From Mya arenaria (Eukaryota > Mollusca > Bivalvia > Myida > Myidae), in the NCBI RefSeq assembly GCF_026914265.1, contig NC_069124.1:15025088-15089087 (forward strand): 64,000 nt of DNA, read 5' to 3'. The translations under genes and the position numbers were made by a program. Position 1 is the stretch's first letter; each line of letters opens with the position of its first letter. Under the pieces are notes generated by a model. That model was not told where the DNA came from and ran no database searches. It saw nothing but the letters and a program-made list of their open reading frames with translations. Positions 38,176 to 49,100 of the stretch are shown in pieces.

Positions 38176-38535
38176 AGACACCTGCAGAAAAAACAACTGA
38201 TGACACCTGAAGACACCTGCAGAAAAAAACAAGAGATGACACCTTAAGACACCTGCAGAGAAACATCAGATGACACCTTAAGATACCTGCAGAAAAAAAA
38301 CAACAGATGACACCTTAAGACACCTGCAGAAAAAAACAACAGATGACACCTAAAGACACCTGCAGAGAAAACAGACAATACCTGAAGACACCTGCACGGA
38401 AAACCGACAATGCCTGAAGACAAATGCAGAAAAAATCGTCAACACCTGCAGAGATAACAGTTGATACCTGCAGAGATAACAGTCGACACCTGCAGACACC
38501 AGCACAGAAAACAAATGTCACCCAGAGTGTACTTG
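38150..38535 (+). repeat. Minisatellite at the Rubicon stop codon and 3' UTR
   Basis: Units of about 35-40 bases share AGACACCTGCAGAAAAAAAC and GATGACACCT. The array begins in the last codons (AACACATGA within an AGAACAGAAAACACATGAAG block that matches the repeat) and runs about 360 bases past the stop. The last residues of Rubicon (ERTENT) are therefore encoded by repeat-like sequence. Confidence 0.85.
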
Positions 38536-39036
38536 ACATCTCTGAGAGGGCAAACTGGTCAAAAATACCACTAATAATATAATGTTATTATTTAGGTGAT
38601 TTCATATTGGTCATATTTGTCTGAGGTCAGTAGTATTGGCCTGAGCCCAAAGGGTTAGCAATAGTGCTGCTTGAAGGCAACTAACTCAGCCAATATGAAA
38701 TCAACTGATTAATGAGTATTTTATTAATTAACTTTAATGAATGCTGAGACATTTTGATTAAAAACATATCTACTATACCTTATTATTGAAGCTTATTTCC
38801 CAATTTCATTGATGGTTTCTGCTTTTCTAGGCTAAAACTTTGCTGATTTTGACATGCATCCATCGCATAGACTTATGAATAAAGCCAAATGCACTGTATA
38901 TTCTAAGAAAGCAAGAATTGTACTATGTTCTGTTTATTTCATAAAACGTCGGCCAAAAGTTCGAAATTGTTTTCACCTTTGCCCTCCATTTTGTTGGTTT
39001 CCAAAAATCCACTTACAGGTTGAACACAACTGTAAT

Positions 39037-39042
39037 AATAAA
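39037..39042 (+). terminator. Candidate polyadenylation signal for Rubicon
   Basis: AATAAA about 860 bases past the Rubicon stop. Another, TGAATAAAGC near 38876, is closer. Either would place the minisatellite in the 3' UTR. No transcript data, so this is a weak assignment. Confidence 0.3.
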
Positions 39043-39287
39043 GCATACAATGCGTAAAAAGTATTTAATAGGCTAGTAATTCTGAATTAATTTTGAACAA
39101 GAAACACAATTCCTAAAGAAAATAGTCTATTCCTCTTACCTCATATTTGGTAGTTGGTATTTAGTAAGAACGGCAGAAACTTGTATTAGGAGGCTTTGGT
39201 CCATATTAGGTGAGTTTTGGCATACATTGCTGTCAGTTGTAATGTATTAGTAGTATAATTGCTCCAGAATTGCCTCAAGTACGTAAT

Positions 39288-39607
39288 GCACCAGTCTATT
39301 GTAACCAAGGCCCCCCCCCCAGGTCCGAGGGTATACCGGGGATAGCCGGAGTAAAAGGGCCGTGTTTTTACCTTTCAGGTGTCCCCGCAGTGCCGGGTAA
39401 ATGCGGTGGTTTGTCTTTGCTTTGAATTTAGCGGGGAATAGGCCTTACCTAGGGTCCCTGGGGTGTGGGGGCATTTGGCGGGGATTTTACCATCTGTTCT
39501 TCCACGAAGGGCGGGATTTTAGCCGGGGTTGGCTGGACCGAAAGTCAAAGTACCCGCTATTCCCCGGACCTGGGGGGGGGGGCGTGGTTACAATTGACTG
39601 GTGCATA
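39288..39607. mobile_element. Inverted-repeat element, CAGTCAATTGTAACCA family, copy 2
   Basis: Ends ATGCACCAGTC and GACTGGTGCAT with TTGTAACCA / TGGTTACAA just inside, then long C and G runs and CCAGGTCCG / GGACCTGG, giving arms of about 50 bases. The interior matches 12443-13027 with the nested insertion removed. GC-rich relative to its surroundings. It lies downstream of Rubicon. Confidence 0.85.
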
Positions 39608-40540
39608 ATAGTTAATTAATAATCCTTAGATACTTTATTAAATGTAGTTAAAAATGCCACATACTGGTTGGATCATTTTATTATCAGCATGTAGCATGCT
39701 CTGTTTAAGGCCAGTGTTTGATTATGGCTTTACTCTGTAAAGGTACGCATGGCGATGAGAGGAAGTGTATCAAAGTAGATGTACAAATGACCAAATGAAT
39801 AGGAAATGTAAATTGAATCCGCATTATTATGAAAACTGAAGGTAAAAGACAGTATTATATATTTGTTGATCAATTTCCATTCATTTTGAAGGGTTATGAC
39901 GAGTTGTTTTAAGTGATCTCTGTGTTCTTAAAATATTCAACATGGGATTATCCAATCCCATATTTCCAGAGTTAGTGCTTAAAAGTGTTATAATTGATTT
40001 GTATTCAGAGATATATGTATCTGTTGATTGGAATGCCTGTGATAATGTGCTATATTATTATGCCTGTTTTCAATACACTAGCTATCAAGTGCTTCAAAGT
40101 ACTGAAAACCAAATATTTTTATTTTTATAAATTTATATCATTTAGTCTGTAAAATGTTGATACTTCGTTAGTGACCTTTATAGAGTGCTTAAAACCATGG
40201 TGCCATTAATTATGCGAGTCTTTCATTAGTCAGCAACAGACAGATAATTATTTGATAATCATGTAAAATATTGTTATGTTTAAAATTTGCAATAAAATAA
40301 TGACCACAATTGGTATTCACTATTGTTTAAATTACTCTTTCATGTGTTGTTTTTGCTGTTATTTTGAAGAGGAATGTGACAAATGCCCTCCAAAGGCCTC
40401 GTTGGACAGATAGCCATTAATATTTGGGCCTGTTCTGGACAGATATCCTTATGTAACATATTTTCATGATGGAGCCATCCTACCTTTCCATAAGGTTTGT
40501 ATATGTTGATTTGTTACATTTTTAAAGGACAAGATATTAC
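39608..40540. other. Intergenic stretch, nothing recognised
   Basis: AT-rich sequence between Rubicon and VAMP7. Open frames here are short and match nothing I know. No tRNA, no clear repeat ends. Confidence 0.5.
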
Positions 40541-40549
40541 CATGGAAAT

Positions 40550-41075
40550 GGATGTCAACTCATCTCTTGGCTTTAGCGTTCTTCAGTTACTGAATTGGAA
40601 AGATTTTCAGCTAGAGGTCACAACAGGCTTGACCTGCGACTCACTGACCTCAAATCACTATGGTTCATCATTCTGCTGGTATTTACCAAATGGCCTACTT
40701 AGATTGATCTCTGGGCCTAGGCGTTCTTCAGTTATAAATCGGAAGTGTATTTTAAGGTAGCAGTCAGCAAAACCTTAGACCCACTAACCACTTAATTATT
40801 AGTGTTCATCTACTGGTTAATTACCAACCTGCCTACCACAGTGAGGTCTGGGCCTATTCTTCAGTTATTGATTGTAAGAGAGGTCACCACAACCTTGACC
40901 TTTGGGCAACTGTCTTCAAAATTAATTGGATTCAACTGCTGGTCATTACCAACCTGCTTACCAAGTTTAAGGTCTCTGGACCTAAGCATTCTTCAGTTAT
41001 TGACTTTGGTAACTAATTTTTAGCTGGAGGTCACCAGAACCTTGTCATTTGACCACAATAGGGTTCATCTGCTGA
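40550..41075. repeat. Diverged 'GACCTTGACC' tandem repeat
   Basis: Three or four units of about 130-140 bases share GCGTTCTTCAGTTA, AGGTCAC and TTGACCTXTGAC-like motifs. The same unit type forms the array at 48480-49945 in VAMP7 intron 3. Similar GACCTTGACC fragments occur at 13400-13450, 34377-34450 and 60625-60655. Confidence 0.6.
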
Positions 41076-41569
41076 AGAAGAGAAATGAAACCAAAAACAG
41101 TGTATCAAGTGTGCAACTACTGCTGTTAAGGATATATTTCCAATAATGAAATACTTTATGATAAGTCACTTTTGATAGTCACTAATGTTGACATTTCAAT
41201 TTATTTTTAATTAGAACCAATCATCGGAACAACACTAGCAGACATCCACATTACCACAGTGCACTAACACTAATTGTCCTTTAAGAAGAGTGTAATACAA
41301 TTATAATACATGTACATGCTTATGTAAATAAGTATGCTAATGATGAAAAGCTGAATGTTTATAATGTTTATTTGGTGTTATTCAAAGAATTCATATATAC
41401 AAATATAACATCATAACATGCATCAATGGAGTGAAAACAATGAAAATGTTCCTTAAATATTAATCATATCACAAAAGCTTATAGGGTGAATTGAATCATT
41501 TGTAGTGCACAGGGCAAGAAATACATGCTACACAGGATATGGGGTAAAAGGGGACAGCTTCCTTTGGCT

Positions 41570-41995
41570 AACTGAACATGCAGTTGAACATCCAGTAACT
41601 CTCGCTGCAAACTGAATATTGAGTTGCTCTCTACAAATTGAAGATTGAGTAGCTCTCTACACATTTAATATTGAGTATCTCTACTCATTGAACAATTGGA
41701 AGCTCTCTACACATTAAACATAGAATAGCTCGCTACACCCTTTATGCAGGATAGCTCTCTACACATGAAACATAGAATAGCTCGCTACACCCTTTATGCT
41801 GGGTAGCTCTCTACACATGAAACATAGAATAGCTCGCTACACCCTTTATGCTGGGTAGCTCTCTACATATTAAACATAGAATAGCTCGCTACACCCTTTA
41901 TGCTGGGTAGCTCTCTACATATTAAACATAGAATAGCTCGCTACACCCTTTATGCTGGGTAGCTCTCTACACATTGAACATTGCGTAGCTTAACA
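41570..41995. repeat. 26-bp minisatellite with a 52-bp higher-order unit
   Basis: Early monomers vary around AGCTCTCTACACATTGAACA. From about 41700 the array becomes a dimer: one half AGCTCTCTACACATGAAACA, the other AGCTCGCTACACCCTTTATG, repeated about five times with few changes. It lies 1.1 kb downstream of the VAMP7 stop, possibly in its 3' UTR or just beyond. Confidence 0.9.
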
Positions 41996-43121
41996 CATTC
42001 ATTCTTCTATCTTTGTAAATTGTATTTATTCTTAAAACTTTTGAAACAAATATTTAGTTAACAACAAGAATCATTAAAACTTAAATGTACAGTTGAAAAG
42101 TACAATCAATGTTAACCAATCTTGAGGTTAACATGTAATTTGTATAAAGAAGTGTTAACATAAATCATAATATGGTAAGACAAATAATTATTATGCGATC
42201 AACAAACAGGTATTTATATGAAAACATATGAAAAACAGTAATCAAATAGCACAAAAGTATATTTCAGAACTTTTTCTTTAAAATCAGCAGTTAGCTGCTT
42301 TTTAACCAGGTAATTTGATTAACAGGGGCTGAGCCAGTAGACATTATATTATTTCAAACACTAAGCTGATTAATGTTGGTAATTTGCATTCATCAAGGGC
42401 ATGGCTGGGCCAATGTGGATTTTACACATCAACTACTGAGTCAATGGCTGATGCCTCCTTGCCTTCAAGTGTTTCACCAGTTCTGCATTATTTGGTAATT
42501 TATCATTCATTTAACAGCTAATGTCACTTACATGGATTATTCTGATTTGCTTGCTATGCCCCTTGTTCATCAAATAAAATGGAACATGCGAATATGCCAC
42601 ATTTAACCATATCTATTTGATAAATGAATGCTTTCAAACAATAAGAGCAAAATTGAAGAATATGCACTAAGATAAATACATGCATCTTAAAATTTGTGAC
42701 TCAAATATACAGGAAACAGCTGTGTTGGTACTCGGTGCTCAGTATACAGTACTATGTAAGTTAGAGCATGTCATTTTAAACCAATAATAGCACTGCCAGT
42801 AGACGAAGGACACTCAGTCACATGACTCAAAATACAATACAAGCATTTATACCAAACATTTGACAAATACCACAGTTGCGACAATGGTCAATGCTGACGA
42901 AAATCGTCATTTTGTTTTCAAAGGACAAGCAATAGAAATCACAGTTCATTAAGTCTGAGAAATAATCAGTTATACAATATACATGTACATGCACATACTT
43001 AATATAATAAACACGCTGTTTTAATGAGGATGTGACTGGAATGAGACCAGGAAATATCCAGGTATGTATGGCGTTTTCTCCCACAAGTTGAGTGTTTGAA
43101 AGTACAAATATTGCAACCCGG

Positions 43122-46100
43122 TCACTTTTTCCCCGTACAGCTCTGCCACTTGAATCCTCCACATGCGGCCGTTACGATGAAATACAGGATAACCTGAAGA
43201 AAATAAATACGAGAAATGAGGAAAACAGAAAACAATCAGTACAGTATAATTTATGGACTCTTGTGCAATTCTATAAATATATATCAATACTGTATTTTGT
43301 TATTTCTCTATTAAAATAAGTTGATCAAGTTGGTGGTCAATATTTTTGTTTTCTTTAAATATGCTTTTTAATTTCAGACACAGTTTCCTTTGAAATCAAT
43401 GAAAATTCAAATGAGTTTGAAAATTTTACACAATTGCAAGACAGAATTTAAGAATAAAGAAGTCATACAACAAGGAAGTCATACCATATTTGGAGAAATA
43501 TGATATAGATATGTTTCATAGATACCGATAGTAATGACATTACCGAAAATAAAGATCATATTATAAAAGTTAAGTCCTTAACATGTTAAATCATTCACAA
43601 TAGTCTGAAAATAGTACATGTTGTTTTTAATCTAAATGTAAGTCAAATAACATTGACAACATTTAGTTTAAAAAAAAATAGTTTATATAGTTTCTAACAT
43701 ACATGTGTTCATCTGTTACATTTCGTTAGCATTTACTTACAATAACAACAACAACAATAATGATTGTAATCTTCATATTTTTCCACCACATGGATCTTGC
43801 CAAGTTCCTGCTCGTCTTCTTGAATGTAACAGCCTGAAAATGAAACATACAGTTTATACTCGTCATGTTGGAAAATAGCCCTTGGAACATTTCGTTTCTT
43901 GTTATCATATACCCCACCTTTCTTGTATCTATTCTTGTATCTTGTACACTTATTATTAAATATTAGAACCAGACATAAGATCACTTAATATGACTGTGTT
44001 CTGTTAAAAGTTCTGGTTTGTGTTCTTAAAAATTAAGATGTTGCAAATATACATGTTAATTGTGTAATCCTTTTATCATTATTGTCAGAGCAAAATACTA
44101 AATAAAACCACCAGTAGCTCTAAAAGAAGTAACTCCATATGAACTTGTTTAGATGAAAGCTGATATAATTCACCCTCGAGTGCATTTTTTTGGGTAGAAA
44201 CCAGTACTAGTGTCTATTTTGAAAGCTCATGAGAAAGTACCCCTGGTGGGGTTTGAACCTATGACTTCTTGGGTAACAGGCAAACACCTTCCCCACTTGT
44301 TGCGCTCACACCAACACTTACATTTAAACTAAGGTCCTCTGTTTTATCCACCAACAACTCAAGGCGCTCTCCGCGGTCAGCAATCTGATCTGTGTATGGA
44401 AAACATTACATATCATTGTTCAATAGATATAGTTGTAAAATTTACCAGGATCAATATACCAGTTATAATATCAATATGCATGCCCTATTTCAGCTTTGAC
44501 ATTTAGCTGCAATTCAGTAAAGGTTTTTTTATCCAGAAAAATAAAGTGTGCATAGAGTTGTTTCGGATTTTGAAAATTGTGTTAACTTAGATACTAGTAC
44601 TACTTGTACTAGTATCTTAAAGCAGAGTTGGAGATGAATGTCCATCAATTTTGATAGGCATATGTCGACACCATTGCCATGACAATACCACATTGACAAT
44701 GTTTGCTTTAAAATAAGTCAACAACAAAAAAACCCAAACATAGTTGATATTTGTCATGGGTCGAAGCCAAGGCCCCAAACCAAGTATAGTGAAAAGTCCT
44801 TATGAAGATCCTATGCTGTGTGAAGAAAATTAAGTATTTAAAATAGTAAATAGATTTTTACAATTCAGGGACAAAGGCACATGCCACACTTAACCACTAC
44901 ACCTACCGATGTTTCTGACCATGATGCCTTTCAACTCATCAACCTGACCCTGAACTGCCTGCACTTTATCTGCTGATGCCCCTGCACTAGGCTCTGTAGA
45001 TAACCGCTGAAATAAGGAAGTAAAAAGATAAATAAGGAAGTAAAAAGATAAGTCTCCATCAAATTAAACATGTTTGATGGACTGACCAAACAGCCATTAA
45101 CTTTGCTTAAAGAAAAGATATACTGGCTAAATTATATTCTTGTTATTTTGGCATCCCTTAATTTTTTTTTTCAAATCTTGTTCCACTTTGGTACTTGTAA
45201 ACATGAAAGATTTTGAGTCTCTGATTATCACTGTTAAACAGAACTCAATCTCATTTTTCAGAATTTGTAAAACTGCTATCGTGAAAACAGGCAGTCATTC
45301 GGCAACTTGCAAGCAGTGGAGGGTGTTCAGACCTATTCCTTCTACCGGTATTTTCAGATAAAATATACTGACAATGGATCATAACCTAAATAAGTGAAGG
45401 ACTTGAGCACCATTGCCAGTCCCATAGACAGATTATGCACAAACAAATAATTGCCATGTGTTAAAATTTTTGTACGTTGTAAAAATTGCAATGAGAGATG
45501 AAAGGTAATTTGATAAGGTGTGAAAAACTGATTTTCACTGTTTATGCATGACCGCTATTCCAATGTTGCTTGTTTAGAAAATGTGTTTCTTTGTAAAAAA
45601 TTAACTTGTTATTAATTCACTGTTTTTTTCTTTCTTTCTACATTATCACATTAAGTATACAAAAGCCTTTGAATATAGGAGCAATTTCAACAACACAATA
45701 TGTAATCGGAGCAAAAGTAAGCAATCGGTATGAAAACTTCAAACTATAAAAATACATAATGTCATTGTAAGACTTTTCATAACAAACTAAAGGGGAATTT
45801 GGGTCATTCAAAACATCAGATCACTCAAGATTTGACCTCCGGCTCCAGAGTCCACAAGGGATTGCAGTTTTACTGTAATAGCATTATTGAAAATTGACTA
45901 ATTTTAGGATCCCTAAAAAAGTCTACAAAAAGTAAAGTGTGTATACCATCTGTGTGGCCATTGTGCGACTAAACTCTGAATTCATGGCATACGGCAGGGC
46001 AGTCTGCGCTCGAACACCATACTGCATCTGGAACCTGGAATGGAGATGAGATTTTACAACTGCTGATATTAAAATATGAAATATCCATGAGTCAATGTCA

Positions 46101-49100
46101 ACAACTGAAATTACTCCATTGTATTGAACATGATGCTAACCAGAGCTTTGCTCCCTGGTCACTTGTTGGAGGTTGTTTGTCAGAGGTGTTCAAAGTAATT
46201 CATTGAATTATACAACCATGTGCTGCTAATTATTGATGCAATATATTTCCTTGATAAGTTGAATGATAAATCATGCTTATTTTAAGGGCATACATACATA
46301 CATGCCATATCCCCCAGCAAAAAAAACGGAATTTCGATCCATCCCCCGGTGGTCTCCCGGCGGGAGGTAAAAATCCCCCGCAATTTTTAGAGATTTTGCA
46401 TCAGGCAATAATGACAAAGTGAAACCACAGTATGTGAGTGAAACTGAATGTAAAGAAACTACTCCTCAAGGGTGAAATTACTGTTTAAAAAAGGTTTGAT
46501 AAATGCCAAAAGGAAACCTTAACAACAAGTGATCAATTAATTTGAAGTAATGATCAAAGGCAAAGAAATATTACTATTTTGGAAAAGGAAGAAATTAATA
46601 ATATTCATTACATTCTCTTAGTGTCTGAACGTCATCATAGCTGATAGTATTAAGCAGAATTTTTTAAAAAACTTTGGAGAAAGGTAAATTTAATTTACAG
46701 TATTACAGTATGACATGACAGTGTATCATAAGAATATGATAAATCATGACATAAAATAATTCTGTATGATGAAAAAGTTAGAGGTTTTCATAGCAAAATA
46801 TATGTGAATACATTTTTTCGTACTTCCATCTAAAAATACTTTGAAATTTCACCAACTTAAACCTGCTAAAAAAATCCCCCTGAATACTACCAAAATCCCC
46901 CTAAATTTCAGCCTTTCTGAACAAATCCCCCTGAATGGTCTCCAGAAAATATGGCATGTATGGTTATATGATGAATTGGTGTTAGAAATTGAGCTGCAAA
47001 TCACATGAACCAAATGTTTTTTAACATACAATCTATCACCAAAATTTCATAAATTACTAGATTGCTTTTTTGAAAAAGCGCTTGTCTCCCCCAGTGTGTG
47101 ATCGTAGGTGAGAAGTATTCAATGATGGACATGACATTTGTACTTTTGGACTGGAGACAAACAAACATAACAAGAGCTGTCACAGAGACAGCGCGCTCGA
47201 CTATTCCGCCGCTTTTCAATTTAAGGATTGAAACGTTTTGGCAAAACATGCATGGATCACTGTTAGATTAGATTTCAATGCAATACATGGTGTGCTGAGA
47301 TTAACATAAATGTGGTTACATGCAAAATTTTAATGAGAATTTCTAAGTCTAATAATAAAGGGCCATTATTTGCAAAAAACAGTTATCTAACTTGGTTATT
47401 CAATTAAGTTGGGTGGTTGAATACTATGTATAAAGTCTCAATGCAATACATCAAATAGTTGCTGAGATATTATCCTATGTGTGCTAACATGCAAGACCTT
47501 AACCAGAATTTCTAAGTCGCATAATAAAGGGGCAAAAATCATATATTTTAAAAGATAGAGTTATCTTACTTGATTAAATAAGAACGTTAAATAGATAGGA
47601 GCCTGTGTGTAAAGTTTCAATGCAATACATGATGTATTTGCTGAGGTATTGCCTTAAAAGTGGTTACACGCAAAACCTTAACCAAAATTTCTATGTGGAA
47701 TAAAAAAGGACCATTATTTTAATTAATGCAAACTGGAGTTTTTTTTTTATCTTACTTGGTTATTTAATTAGATTGGATGGTTGAGTACTATTGTATAAAG
47801 TCTCAATGTAATCCATCAAGTAATTGCTGAGATATTAACCTATGTGTGCTTACATGCAAAACCTTAACCAGAATGTCTAAGTCAAATAATAAAGGCCCAT
47901 AATTTGCATTCTATTCAAAAAAGTGTTATCTAGGAATACATATCTAATGTTTCAATGCAATACATGATATATTTGCTGAGATATTGACTTAAATGTGGTT
48001 ACATGCAAAATCTTAACCAGAATTTCTAAGTCGAATAATAAAGGGCAATTATTTTGCATTAAATGCAAACTAGAGTTATCTAACTTGGTTAATTAAGTAG
48101 GTTGGATGGTTTACTACCATTGTATAAAGTCACAATACAATACCTCAAGTAGTTGCTGAGATATTAGCCTATGTGTGCTTACACTCAAAACCTTAACCAG
48201 AATTTCTAAGTCGAATAAAAAAGGCCTATTATTTGCATCATATTCAAATAATTGTTATCTAACTTCATTTATTTAGTATCTTAGATAGTATGGAATACAT
48301 ATCCAAAGTTTCAATGCAATAACTGATGTATTTACTGAGATAATGACTTAAAGGTGCTTACATGCAAAACCTTAACCAAGGTGTGACGCCAACGCCGACG
48401 CCACCGCCGACGCCAGGTTGAGTAGTATAGCTCTCCTTATTCTTCGAATAGTCGAGCTAAAAATCATCAACAGGTCATGACCAACCTGCATACCAAATAT
48501 GAAGTTCGTGAGTCCAAGTTTGAAGTCACTGGGTCCAAGCGTTCTTTAGTTAATGAGCGGTTACTTGAAGAAGTGTGACATTCAAACCAAATTGATTTTC
48601 ATCTGAAGGTCACTGTGGCCTTGACCTACTGACCTTAAAATCAATAGGGGTCATCTACTAATCAAGACCAACTAGCATACCAAGTATGAAGCTAGTTCCT
48701 GGGCCCAAGCATTCTAAAGTTATTCAGCAGAAATTGTTATTTTACCTAAAAAATCACCTTGACCTTCGACCAAATGGCCTGTAAATCAATAGGGGTCATG
48801 ACCAACTTGCATACCAAGTATGAATTTCCTGGGTGCAAGCGTTCTTTAGTTACTGAGCAGTAACCGTTCCTTCACCTCAAGGTCACAGCGACCTTGACCT
48901 TTGACCAACTGATATCAAAATCAATAGGGCTCATCTGCTAGTCATGACCAACTAGCATACCAAGTATGAAATTCCTGGGTGCAAGCGTTCTTTAGTTATT
49001 GAGCAGAAACCGCTTCTTCACCTTGACCTTTGACCTACTGATCTAAAAATCAATAGGACTCATCAACTAGTCATGACCAACTAGCATACCAAGTATGAAG

